The notes: generated from the letters alone by a model not told the origin. Counted from the stretch's first letter, positions 33,999-45,199 are shown. The stretch is DNA of 64,000 bases from Cinnamomum chago (GCA_038049695.1 CP142452.1:28446501-28510500); one strand, 5' to 3'. Numbers and translations are program-made.

Positions 33999-36370
33999 CT
34001 ACTTTTCGGGCGCCGCAGCTTTATCCTTTGGCTCTGAAGGAACGGGTGGAGCAAGGTCGGGAACGCCTGAAGTCTGGGATGGAGGAGCCACAGAGGAGGC
34101 CCGGGCTTGGTGGCCCTCGGCAGGAGTCGGGGGCGGAGGAGGGATGTCTGGGGCCTCAAGAGGAGTTTCCGGAGGGTTGGAGTCGGGCTCTGACTCTGGG
34201 CTAGGTATGACAGATTGGAATTGGGGAAGGTTCGCGAATATGGGATCATCCTCAGAAACCCCATACTCATGAAGCGTTTCCCTGCATCCCATCTCGTACA
34301 AAATCGGGCTCAGGTCCTTGATTTGAGCCACGTACTCCGCCAACGCCCAATCCACTCCCTCCTGATAAGCCTTTGCGGCCTGTTCTCGCAGAATGGACTC
34401 AACATCGGCCCGCTCCTTCCTAGAGGACTCGAGCTCGGCCTTTTTCCCAGCCAGTTCGATTTCCTTCTTAGCAAGCTCGGCCTCTAGTTGATGCGCCTTC
34501 TTCGCCCTATCTTCGACTGCGCCTTTTATGTGCTTATTTTCGGCTCGCAACTTGATGATCTCGGCCTTCACTGTTTGTTGCTCCGTTGCAAGCTCGGCAA
34601 TCTTCTCCTCCGCCTTCTTTATTTCTGCTGCACTGGCCTCCAGGGCATCCCCCCATCTTTTTCTTCTCAGCGTCCATCTCGAGAACCTTAACAGCTGTCG
34701 TCTCCGTCCTCTCCAATATTACTTGGAGTCTCTGTATATTCTGCAAAGAGAAAAAGGGGTCAGGACGGGCGATTAGGGCATAAAGCTTGAAAAGACAGAA
34801 GAACTGGAATCACCTCGAGCGACGCCCTCATCGTCGAGTAGATCAGGCTCATTTACCCGGTTTTATTGTGCTTCTCCATGTCCAAAGGGAGAGCGCATGC
34901 CCGGGCAACCGCCGTGATCGTCCTGCTAGAGGTCCCCATCCGGTCCTCCACGCTCAAGGTTCGTTGGGGTTGAGGTCGAGGTTGGGCATGAAGGGGGGGT
35001 CTGGCAGGGCGGAGCTGCTAAGCCACCCCAGAAGTCTGCTCCGTCTGTGGGTCGCCCCTGAAGTCTGCTCCTTTTGCGGAGCCGTCCCCGAAGCTTGTTC
35101 CCTCTACGGAACCGCCCTAGGGGTCTGCTCCTTCTCGCCCCCCACCCGAGGCCTTTTTTCGGGAGGGGGCCTCTCACCCTCCTTTTCGGCCTCGGTGACC
35201 CGTGGCCGAGTGTCCTTGGTCAGCCGGGTCTCTTTGGGCGGCTCCTCCGACCTCCCCCTCTTCTCCTACGGGGGTTTGCGCACTTTTCTCCTTCAAGAAA
35301 GAGGAGGTCCCTGTTGAGCTCGAGGAACCGGAGGGGGCGCTGGCTGAAGAGCCCTGAGCAGCGCCCGACACGCCCTAAGTACGCCTCGGAGCAGGAGGAA
35401 CTCGGCCCTGGAGGATCATCGCTCCCAAGTTCTTCAAAGGGGGACGCGGCCCATCCATTTCCTCTTCTGCCTGGTCTCGGGAGGGGGGGCCGTCTTCAAC
35501 TAGGATCAGACCTAGGGGCTCCGAGGCTTGGCCGCTGGTTTCCGCAAGCGCAAGCATGATCTCCCCTATCGGCTCAGGGGGAATCTCGGCAGTCTTTCTG
35601 GTATAAGACTGGTACCGCGGCTTATATCCGAGCAACGTGAAGGCGGCCCGATCGTGGTGTTCGTGGTATTGGTAGATCTTCTCGAACCAGGCGTCGTTCC
35701 TCTTCCAACGATCGAGTCCGGCGTCTCTCCTCCTTCGCTGAACACCTGCGCAGAAAACAGAGGACATCAGCCTGGCTAATTGACAGCAAAACAGCACAAA
35801 TAGCCAGGGAAAGCGAGAGTATTTACTCGGAGGGGTCCCAGGTCTCCGTGGAACCTGGATTCTCCGCTCTACCTCGGTCTCGGCCTCCCCGAACTCCCAA
35901 TTCCCCGAGACTAACAGGCGATCATCCCCGGCGTATTTACTGGAATCCTCCAGAGCATTAATCAAGGGCCGGCGTCTCGCCTTCACCCGAAGATAAAAAG
36001 AGTCATCGCCCCCCGCGGACTTACAGATGTCATAGACATCCTCGATGTCATGCACGCCGAGGTTGATGTCTAGGATCCGATTCAACTCCGCCACGCCCAT
36101 TATTATTTTGAACCCATTAGGCATCAGTTGGAAAGGGCAGATCCGCCACGTGCTAAGACTGGATCGGAGAAGCGGGTGGATAGGAAACCTAACCCCACCT
36201 TCGGTTACTGACACTAGGGGGAAAGGCATCCAATCCTTGAATACGGTGAAGCCATCAAAGAGGCCCTGGAAGTCGTCGGGCTTCACCAGAACGTCAGCTG
36301 GTATTTTGAACGCCATCCTGAGTCCCTCCAGGGCTTGGGGGCCCTCCAACCAGTGGCTATAAATCCCCAT
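33999..36370 (-). pseudogene. Antisense three-exon gene of element B (PF04195-like)
   Basis: Exon 1 (36370-35827) starts MGIYSHWLEGPQALEG and holds the whole PF04195-like segment (VRFPIHPLL, PFQLMPNGFKIIMG, then SGNWEFG). Intron 1 (35826-35746, 81 nt, GTAAAT...GCGCAG) happens to be open in frame. Exon 2 (35745-34814) is open to 35375, then frameshifted, with a charged/Pro-rich linker. Intron 2 (34813-34741, 73 nt, GTGATT...TTGCAG) is in phase 0. Exon 3 (34740-33999) is a heptad-rich coiled coil (AELAKKEIELAGKKAELES), then an EYVAQIKDLSPILYEMGC block and a Pro-rich tail. A frameshift lies near 34650. The splice sites match element A exactly, which supports the spliced model. Confidence 0.85.
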
Positions 36371-36688
36371 TTTTCCAAGACTAGAAGGGGGCCAAAGAAT
36401 AGGGAAGAAGGAACAAGACCTAGAAAAAAAAAAACCTAAGGGGCGGAAACCCTCTAGAAAAAAGGAAAAAGAGGTGGAAGGGGAGTAGCAGAGAGGAGAA
36501 CTCACAAAGAGGGATGTGACGGTTTGCAAAGAATGAAAAGCGAGGAGTAGCAATCAAAGGAAGAGAAGTCTCCGGGTTCGTCGAAGCTCTGTCTTTAGCA
36601 GGATGCCTTGTTCAGCTAGGTCTCTTCTTCAGCAGGGTTTCCTTCGGGCGAAAGCAAAAATAAGAGGAGAAAGGGAAGGGAGCGTCCC

Positions 36689-36800
36689 TATTTTATAGAG
36701 GGACGCCCCTCTTGATTGCCGCGCACGCGAAGCAACGCCTCGAGCTCAGCACGCGCTGCTTCGATCCCGGTGAACGACCAAACGAAGGGTTACACGTGGC
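36689..36800 (-). promoter_or_regulatory. Antisense promoter of element B
   Basis: TATAAAATA on the minus strand (36697-36689) lies inside the inverted repeat CGTCCCT...AGGGACG. An ACACGTGGC G-box/ABRE-like motif is at 36792-36800. The TATA box lies about 320 bp upstream of the antisense ATG, leaving room for a 5' leader. The same elements and spacing occur in A. Confidence 0.6.
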
Positions 36801-37030
36801 AGTGCCAGTCCATCCCCCGCCATGCCTCTGGTACAATACTTATCACCTCGGGCATAAGGAACGACGTCCGCGTTCCCATCTTGGTGAAGCCATTATGATA
36901 CCGCATTTATTACCTAGGGCAAACGAAAAGGCGTCATGATAAGGATCGCACGACGACAAGATACGATAAGACAGGGCCAGCACATCCATTCGATCTTAAC
37001 TCCCGACCTCGGAAAGAACCAAAGAGGTCG

Positions 37031-37045
37031 AGAGCTAGGGGCAAT
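37031..37045 (+). promoter_or_regulatory. Probable polypurine tract of element B
   Basis: AGAGCTAGGGGCAAT directly before the 3' LTR, identical to element A. Confidence 0.6.
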
Positions 37046-37746
37046 TGTGTGGGGTCATTTTGTAATCACGGATTTATGTGGGGCCACTCCCCGATTTCGG
37101 ACTATCCTTAGTCTCGGTGTTGTCCAAGCTCGGAAGTAACACCATCTCGGGGGGAGCGTGGAGCCCATCTCGGTGGCTACATTCACGAGTATCCACCTCG
37201 GTCTCGGCCTTAAGCCCGATCTCGGCCTCCTGTCACTCAGTCATAAATGCAACCATAAATGCGCTGCCGTGATGGGGACGACGAACTAACAAATAGAGTG
37301 GGCGTCGGACCTAGATAAATGGCACGCCTTATCTCAGGGTCACGTCCATAGATATAGGGAGATGGTCCGATGGGACATTCCCTTTTTACCTACCCCCACT
37401 CAGGAGAGAAAGGTACATGCTGATGGGACTTCCATCTCTCCCTGAGAGGTCCAGTCCGATGACGACTCTCACGTCTATATAATGCACGAAGGAGAGCTGT
37501 AAGAGGTACGTAACAAATCTCCGCCCCCCCCCCCCCCCCCCCATACTTCTCCTTCTCCATTTTTCTCAGTTATCACACTAACTTGAGCATCGGAGTGCCT
37601 TCGGCTGCCTACAGTCAGGGGCTCGGACCTTTGTTCTCCTTTTCAGGTTACCGGAGGCCCAGTCCTTTCCCTTAATCATCCCAGGATTGTCAAGTCAAGA
37701 GTCCAACCCTCTTCTAACCAAGTCCATAATTTTTTAGGCACTTACA
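37046..37746 (+). repeat. 3' LTR of element B
   Basis: 701 bp, TATA box at 37476-37482, with a long C-run after 37520. It is followed by the GGGGC duplication at 37747-37751. Confidence 0.96.
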
Positions 37747-38016
37747 GGGGCTAATTTTAGATCTTTGTGACAAATTTTAGACTGGAATAAGACAAATTCA
37801 AGTCCGACTTTTACCAATACATGTATAACTCATGCCCAACCTATTTAGTTCTGGGGGCAGAAAATAGGCCAAGGTAGAGAAGATAGAACAAAAAAAAAAA
37901 AAAAAGTGAAAAAGACCAAGTCCACCCCAAATGAGTAGGATTGAGGTCAGTCCATCAAAAATCAAATCAAGGGAACCTTCTACAATTAAGAGGGGAAAGA
38001 TGATAGTAACCACAAC

Positions 38017-38166
38017 CTTAATGGTCTTGACTACAGGCTTATTGGGAAGCTTGAGTTGTTTCTTTATTTCCAATTTCTTCATGGGGCTATGTCTACCATC
38101 CACAACTCCAAGGAGAAACACAATGAGAAGAAATAGCATGATTCTTCCGTGGTTTGTATTATCCAT
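38017..38166 (-). pseudogene. Neprosin exon 1: signal peptide and start of activation peptide
   Basis: The minus-strand ATG at 38166 opens exactly 50 codons to donor AAG|GTTGTG. It begins MDNTNHGRIMLFLLIVFLLG, a classic secretory signal, followed by LEIKKQLKLPNKPVVKTIK, the usual start of the neprosin activation peptide (LEVxKHLKRLNKPAVKTIK). Phase 0 joins it to exon 2 (SEDGDIIDC) 23 kb away. An in-frame upstream ATG at 38223 is possible, but the hydrophobic core is best placed from 38166. The family's known members are secreted glutamic peptidases. Confidence 0.85.
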
Positions 38167-39509
38167 GTTGCAAGTTCCCCTGCAAGACACCAGAGAGGAT
38201 GTTTTGATTTTAGAGAGCATCATTAAACATTCTTATTATCACTAATATTTAATGGTTTCATATAGACTGTTAGTAACGTTTTTCAATTGTTTGTATCAGC
38301 CTATTATTGTTGTACCACAAGGAATTCGAACATGAGAATACCAATTTTTAAGTTTTATGGGCAAGTACTAGTTCATTACAAATTGTGGACATTCTAAATA
38401 AAAGTATTAATATATGCTTGATTTTCACAGATGACCACCCCCAACCCCCACAATGATTAATCCTACCCCCTCACACTCACAAACTCATTATAAATTGGCA
38501 CAAGCCCCAATTTGAGACTTAGTGAATGATGTTCTTTCTCAGAATGGTCATGCAAAAATGTTAAAAACTGTTCATTTGACAAGTTGAAAGGCTCACATAT
38601 AAAGTTTAGAATTTCCATCCAGCATCCATTTTTTCCATATATGTAAAATCAACTAATCATTTGCCTGGGATTTAGCGTGATGGGTGAACAACTTCTTGAA
38701 GATTATGCATTATCACTGGACACAATATTGTTCAATTGAAGCCTTTTTCTGTCTGCCGACATAATATTGGTTCCTACTGATAATATTGTAGTTTGTTTTA
38801 GCCCTCTTTTTTAAAGATATAATTTTATTATTATTAAAACAATGAAAAAAGATCATTGAATATTTATTATTAATTGAACTTAGGGTGTTTTATATGTAAA
38901 AAATAACAAATTCTAAGATAGAAGTGGTGAGAATAGAGTTTCAATACAGTTTTAGTTTGGAAATGAAGTGATCACTCATCTGTACCTGTGATGGGCGTAA
39001 TTTTTGTATTCCAGGTAATATGATGATACCACTTGCTGAGTGAACAACGGAAAGAATAAAATATAAGTGAGTTATGATGGTAATTTTATTGTAAAATAAA
39101 GATAAAGTAAAACATCAAATTAAGAGAGAATAAAATATAAGTGGGTTATGATGGGATTTTGTTTTTAGTTATTTTGTATGGAATATTTTTGACTTTTTAT
39201 ATAGATAAGTGAAGTTTTTTTTGTCTTTTAGTGGAGAAAGGATGATGCTTTTTTACTTTTTTTTTTTTAAATAAGGAGGGAATTTTGTAAAAGTGTACTT
39301 CTTATATGACCACATGTCTAAAAAAATGAGGTTTTACTTGACTTTTACTAAACTAGTAAAAAGGAGGGATCTATATCTTATTCTTCAATTTTAGCTCTTT
39401 TGGTAAAATTAAAAGTCCTTGCAGTTCAATTCCAATAAAACAAACATGTCCTAATGGGTCATTTGGTTTTTACACACAAGATATGTAAATTAAATTTACA
39501 TATGTAAAA
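38167..39509. other. Upstream region of the neprosin gene
   Basis: AT-rich, no gene seen. A TATA-like TCTATATGA on the minus strand at about 38258-38266 lies about 95 bp before the exon 1 ATG and could be the old promoter. Confidence 0.4.
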
Positions 39510-39965
39510 TCTACATATTATATATATATTAAACCAGCAGTCCTTTCGCTGAAGAGCGACACGTGGCGCTTTCTCTTGGGCTTTCGTGGTGACACGTGCC
39601 ATACCCAATCCTTATCATAATTTTATCTCTTCCCAAATCCGATTTTCCCTAAATTCTCTCCCCTTAGTATTTTATTTCCCTAAATTCTTTCTTCATTTAA
39701 TATTTTAAGGTAAGCAATTTTGTTATGAGTGCAGTAAGAACGTAACTTACCCAAAAAGACCTCCTTACTCAAATGTCTTGATAATGTTAATCCTTAATTC
39801 AAATCTCTTAAGACTCATCCATTTCAAATATATTCATACTCAATACTTTACTTTTAAAATTAAAAACGTCACGAAGAACTTTTCTTTTTTTTTCAAAACA
39901 CTCCTCATTGGACCCAATGGGCGCGGATTGGGCCAACATCCCCGAACACGGGCCTCTCACACTAG
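39510..39965 (+). mobile_element. Small non-autonomous Helitron
   Basis: It begins TCTACATATT and ends CTCACACTAG. Eleven bases before the CTAG is a short hairpin, CCCGAACACGGG. It lies between A (39509) and T (39966), as Helitrons insert between A and T without duplication. There is no coding region. A related sequence starts directly after its end. Confidence 0.62.
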
Positions 39966-40440
39966 TTATATATATTAAAGCAGCAGCCCTGTTCGTGGGA
40001 GAGAGACACGTGGCGCTCCCTCTTGGGGTTTCGCAATGACATGTGGCATGCCGATCTCATTACATCATTCGAGATCTTTTGAGATATTTGATTATCCCTA
40101 AAGTCTCTCATTTGCATACTACAATTGGCCATTTTGGATTAGTATATTATAATCCGAATGGGAAACCAATTCTAATCCATTGAATTGAAAATATTGGTAT
40201 GGTCACGATATGTGAAACATGGTAAATATACTATGTGAATATTCATATTAGCTGATATGGCTTGGCCAAAGGACCATACATATTCATCTGGCCTAATAAT
40301 TATGATAGTGATATAGAAAAAAAGTAATTCCAAATATATTCACACCCAATACTTTACTTCTTAAAATTAAAAACATCCAAAGGAAAAAAAAATTTCAATA
40401 CACTCCTCATGAGGCCCATTAAAAAATCTATAATCCCACT
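39966..40440 (+). mobile_element. Second Helitron-like copy in tandem, 3' end missing
   Basis: It repeats the start of the preceding element: TATATATATTAAA.CAGCAG and GACACGTGGCGCT..CTCTTGGG. A second shared block is TTCACACCCAATACTTTACTT and ACACTCCTCATGAGGCCCA, matching 39819-39915. It lacks the hairpin and CTAG end. Confidence 0.5.
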
Positions 40441-41009
40441 TCTAAAAGATATCCAAACCAATTAAATAATTGCATCACTTTTTATGAATCCAAATCAAAT
40501 CTCACTCCATAAAAATTAGCCCACTTAAATACAATAACTTGGTGTTACTATCTTAGATTTTTATATACAATAATTTTGGTAACGATTGGTATGTTCACAT
40601 ATTTCGACTTCTCAAAATCCCTAAGAGAGAATATATTTATAAAATGCCTTGAGTTTATTACTTCTATGAGAATGTTGAGCAATTTATATTATAAACTGGA
40701 GGCCAGAGAGTGAAAACAAGAGAAAAATGTGATAGATTAATTACAATTTATGATGTATAAAAATAAGTTGGAAAGATTCAAACACAAACCAGTTTGATTG
40801 AAAAGACCAATGAAAACCAACTTGGAGCCTTTGTAGATATGTAATAGGAACATATTTACATATGTAAATGATTTGACCAGGGGTTGAGGTATGAAAATTT
40901 TAACATGAAAACAAACCTTTTTATACATCATTTTTTTATGCATGTGGTTTTTGTAATACATAAATTTCATCAAATAAAAGTTTACATGTGTGTGTTTTTC
41001 ACATGAGTA

Positions 41010-41046
<37 letters not shown>
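40441..41046. other. Non-coding, ending in a (TA)n microsatellite
   Basis: No gene seen. AT-rich sequence runs into a (TA)n tract at about 41017-41046, which is the target of the next two elements. Confidence 0.5.
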
Positions 41047-41049
<3 letters not shown>

Positions 41050-41131
41050 AGATGCTTCTATCAGAGATATCTCTCACCTTATATGGATATGGATGTGAGG
41101 GCCCCCACTCAATCTCTCATTTAAGGTGATA
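41047..41131 (+). mobile_element. Truncated MITE in (TA)n
   Basis: GGGAGATGCTTCTATCAGAG and GTGAGGGCCCCCACTCAATC followed by CTCTCATTTAAGGTG closely match the MITE at 55960-56076, which is also in (TA)n. The right inverted repeat is missing here. Confidence 0.6.
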
Positions 41132-41146
41132 TATATATATATATAT

Positions 41147-42577
41147 GAGGATTTTACCGAAAAAATCCTCTTAGACTCGTTGAAGATCAAAAGAGGCTTA
41201 GAAAGTCTCTATGCACTGCAGTGATCCTACAGGCCTGATTTGGTATATTTTTTTCCAGTTTTCGTTGAGAGGGGATATCGCCGCTCATTTGCCCTTTTAC
41301 AGTCGATCAAAACCCATTTTCCCCATTGTTCATCTTCCTCCTTTCCCTCACCTCCTCCATCGATCTAAACTCAACTGATAACAGGCGCTGCTCATCAATT
41401 CCAATGCTTCCTCTTCCATATCTTTTCACATTCTAGCAAGCACGTAGAGGTCTTAGTTGTATTTTTCATCTTCGTGACCTGCAACTCGTCGGAGATCAAT
41501 GAATGTAGAACATGAAACCCTACCCTATTCCACTATTGTGACGTTTAATATGTGAGGTTTGGGTTTGAGATGGAGTTGGAGGAAGGAGGAGGAAGACGAA
41601 AAACAAGTAGCTGAGGAAGGAAGAAGATGAAAAATGGGTGGAGGAAGGACGTGGAGGAGGAAGAAGAAGAAATAAGAGCGGGGACAATCACGGGTGAGCG
41701 GCGATATCCCCGCTCATGACAGGTGCAGCTCTCAGATGAGTGTGTTCATCCTTTAGAAAAATTCTGTCATGGGTGGGGATATCGCCGCCTATCATCTATA
41801 CACTGCATATATTGAGCGGGGATATCCCCTCACATAAAAGGTTAAGCTATCATATAAGTGTGTTCATCCTTGGGAAAAATTCTGTCATGGGTGGGGATAT
41901 CGCCGCCTATCATCTATAAACTTCATATATTGAGCGGGGATATCCCCTCACATAAAAGGTTAAGCTCTCATATAAGTGTGTTCATCCTTGGGAAAAAAGT
42001 CTGTCATGAACGGGGATATCGCCGCTCACCCGCAATTGTCCCCGCTCTTATTTCTTCTTCTTCCTCCTCCACTTCCTTCCTCCACCCATTTTTCATCTTC
42101 TTCCTTCCTCAGCTACTTGTTTTTCGTCTTCCTCCTCCTTCCTCCAACTCCATCTCAAACCCAAACCTCACATATTAAACGTCGTAATAGTGGAATAGGG
42201 TAGGGTTTCATGTTCTACACTCATTGATCTCCGACGAGTTGTAAGTCACGAAGATGAAAAATACAACTAGGATCTCTGCGTGCTTGCTAGAATGTAAAAA
42301 GATGTGGAAGAGGAAGCATTGAAATCGATGAGCAACGCCTGTTATCAGTTGAGTTTAGATCGATGGAGGAGGTGAGGGAAAGGAGGAAGATGAACAATGG
42401 GGAAAATGGGTTTTGATCGACTGTAAAAGGGCAAATGAGCGGCGATATCCCCTCTCAACGAAAACTGAAAAAAATTATACCAAATCAGGCCTGTAGGATC
42501 ACTGCATGTGCATAGAGACTTTCTAAGCCTCTTTTGATCTTCAATGAGTCTAAGAGGATTTTTTCGGTAAAATCCTC
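41147..42577. mobile_element. Foldback element with 576-bp inverted arms
   Basis: The left arm (41147-41722) and right arm (42001-42577) are reverse complements at well over 90% identity by eye. They begin GAGGATTTTACCGAAAAAAT at both outer ends and sit between (TA)n tracts. The 278-bp spacer holds about 2.4 copies of a 118-bp tandem unit. The palindrome-like module GGGGATATCGCCG recurs in both arms and in the spacer. No transposase is encoded. Transcription would give a near-perfect hairpin of about 570 bp. Confidence 0.88.
41723..42000 (+). repeat. 118-bp tandem repeat in the foldback spacer
   Basis: About 2.4 copies, each with GTGTTCATCCTTGGGAAAAA, GTGGGGATATCGCCGCCTAT and GAGCGGGGATATCCCCTCAC. 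The last copy runs into the right arm. Confidence 0.85.
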
Positions 42578-43384
42578 TATATATATATATATAATGTTGC
42601 AAAAAACCAGTTTGCAAGGATAAATTCATGGGAGCATTCTCAAAAGGAAAAGTAATCTTTGAGGGAGGATCATTTTCCTTTTAGCATAATAATATTTCTC
42701 ATAGTTTTCATTTTTCCTATGTGAAAAGCATTTTCTACAATTTTTGTAGAAAATAGAACCAAAACCAAGAGAAAATAAAATATATTTTCAACGGACTGCA
42801 AGAGGTATAAACATATTCCACTGCCAAATACGTTTAGCTGCCCCAAAAAAATTAAAGACAGGAAATGATAGAAAATGAAATCACTATCAAAATAAAATGC
42901 TATAGAAGCTATTGACAAAATCATGCCCTAAGCCCTTATATGTAAAACATGTAAATATGATCATGAAAAATGCATTGTAAGATTCAGATCAAGCTATGAG
43001 ATTTCTTAGAAACAAGATATCATGTCAGATGTTGCAAATTAAAGTAGGAAAGAACACAAACCTGCAGAAAGACCCAGAGAGAATTGCAAAAAAACAATTG
43101 AGCTCATCGAAGTTTCATGGATCTAGGTGATATATAAGTAGTGTGAGGTAATGACTGAATGAAAAGATTGAGACGAAATAATGACACAAGACGAGAATAG
43201 CAATGACTTAATGACTCAAGATATGTTCTCTTGAACAGATGACCATGGCAGCTTCACCCGATAAGTCATACACTAATTTTCCATTATCCATTAGTGAAAG
43301 GGAAAATATGGGACATGCAAGACCAACTTTCTAAAAAAAAAAAAACTTTCGATTAGCTAGTTTTGACTGGATGACAACCAGTGA
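42578..43384. other. Non-coding
   Basis: I see no gene or clear repeat here apart from a short (TA)n at the left edge and an A-run at about 43334-43346. Confidence 0.5.
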
Positions 43385-43642
43385 TGTGAGAACTTGGTCT
43401 GTGTGGCACTTTTAACCACAGGGGCGTAGCGTGTCAATCACGGGCTTCAAATAGCAAGTCTCCGCTAGCCCGCATTGGAAATATTCAAGTTCTGACCTTG
43501 GACTTATAAGTCAAACTCTGTCTTAACTCAATATTAGGCCAAAGCGGAGCAATACTAGGATAGGTGACCTCCTGGGAAGTTCTCATTTGCACACATGGGC
43601 CAAAGCGGATAATTTCATGTTGAGTTGGGCGGGGCTGTGACA
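43385..43642 (+). mobile_element. Cassandra-like TRIM solo LTR with a 5S-rRNA-like segment
   Basis: 258 bp starting TGTGAGAACTTGG and ending GGGGCTGTGACA, flanked by AGTGA (43380-43384) and AGTAA (43643-43647), a 4/5 matching duplication. Bases 43547-43592 (AATACTAGGATAGGTGACCT, CCTGGGAAGTTCTC) closely follow the 3' part of plant 5S rRNA, which carries the internal Pol III promoter box C. LTRs with a 5S-like insert define the Cassandra family. Confidence 0.72.
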
Positions 43643-45149
43643 AGTAAGGTCAGGTTCGACCCACCTCATTACTAGCAAGGTTTGGATTGGGTGTACTAAT
43701 GGATGATTTTCTATTTATTTTAAATCAAATTTCGGAATATGTAAAAACTAGAATGAGAACTCAGGTTAAAAATATAATTCTAAGAATGTTTTTCTAGTAT
43801 TTTGATGATAATGAGAACTCAGAATTGATATTTCCACTCACTATATATTTTAACCGGTTTTTGCTTCTACCTAGAGATGACAGAGATTTGAAGGACCTAA
43901 TTTGAAAAAAATGGGATGTGAGTCCAATACTTTGAGAACTACTACCAAATACATTTACATGCTGAAAAGATGTTTCATTGGGGACATGTACGTGAAGGCA
44001 CATTTAGAGCCCATCTTAACCAATACAAGAATGCATTGCTAATCAAGTTTTTTTTTTTTTAATGGCTAGGCTTGAACTAGTAGGTGATTATGATTTTGAA
44101 AAGATTTATGTACTAGATTTGGTATGTTCCTCTATCTTGTTAAAGAAATTAAGGACAGTGCTCCTGTACAGATGTATAGCACACAAGACAACCTATGGGG
44201 CCCACCTATTACCCCACCAATCATGGATGGGCTGGGGAATCTAAAGACCCAAATGTGACCATTCCGTATATAAAAGTTTCAAGTCAATCTCATTAGCATG
44301 GCCCTTTGATTTTGTGGCCCTCAAGTTTAACAGTTTTAGAATGTTTCATTATTTATATTTTAATCAAACAGTGTAATCTCCAATCCACTCGGGTCAATGT
44401 AAAACAAATGAGATGCGTGACATCCAGAGGGTGATTTAGAGTAACGAGATTGGATTGACCATGTTGGACCCCAGGTGGGTCCCACAAGGTGTATCTCACA
44501 ACACATGAACATCAATCTTAAGGTAACTATGATATGGTTATTTTCTAGATATTGAAATTGTAAGGAGCTCATTAAAAATAAAGATGACTAGGATGCTGAA
44601 AAACTCACTCAAATTTTAACAAGAACAAGTAAGGATGATCTTTCATTCTTATACAAAATTTAAGTTGATGAAGGTTAATGATAGCCCATTGCAGGTTGAT
44701 GGTCAGTCATGCGGTTTACCAAGTGCTTTATGACTTTACTATTTTTAACATCACCCGTGGGAAAAATTAATATGGTCTTTTTCTTGTTGATAGATTGGAC
44801 AATTGGTGAAAAAAGGTTTTGTTAATCGAAATTATTTTGTTCAATTGTTATTAGTACCTGGTCATCCAATTTCACCTAATGCAAATAAGTGGAGATAGTT
44901 TCATTATTCTTGTGCGAACGGTTGGGAGACTACATACAAAGATCGGATAAAACAATTCAAATAGCTCGTAACTCCAGATGTATATACCACCATGTGAGAC
45001 AATAGATTTGGATTGAATGTAACAAATTGAATGCAAACGAGTTTGTGTTGAATGTAACAAGTTTTTATTGCATTGAATGAATGAAAGAATGTGTTCTACA
45101 TGTTTTTATTGCTTTTTATTGCATTAAATGAATGAAGGTAATACATTAA
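43643..45149. other. Non-coding
   Basis: No gene seen. The open frames on both strands are short and without motifs. Some GTGGGTCCCAC-type palindromic bits at 44470-44490 suggest old DNA-transposon sequence, but no ends could be defined. Confidence 0.45.
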
Positions 45150-45199
45150 AGTATGTTCAGGTTTTTGTACTGTACGGATGAAGTGGTATACATCTTTTT

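Larger units (their letters stand above)
26287..37746 (+). mobile_element. Element B: full-length Ty3/gypsy retrotransposon, Tat lineage
   Basis: An 11.46-kb sister of element A with LTRs at 26287-26979 and 37046-37746 and a perfect GGGGC duplication (26282-26286 and 37747-37751). It has the same order of parts as A and is closely similar throughout. The LTRs differ at about 30 of roughly 680 aligned bases by eye, so its age is close to that of A. The different TSD shows a separate insertion, not a segmental duplication of A. It inserted at the right edge of the PMD composite, inside neprosin intron 1. Confidence 0.96.

Noticed and set aside
3078-37746. Elements A and B as a segmental duplication
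   Set aside because: Their target-site duplications differ (ATGGT and GGGGC) and the flanks are unrelated, so they are separate insertions.
41858-42203. Ser/Pro/Phe-rich open frames in the foldback element
   Set aside because: They follow the purine/pyrimidine-rich inverted arms and have mirror-image counterparts; no protein motif.
43547-43592. 5S rRNA gene
   Set aside because: Only the 3' part of 5S is present and it lies within an LTR-like element, so it is a Cassandra-type insert and not an rRNA gene.
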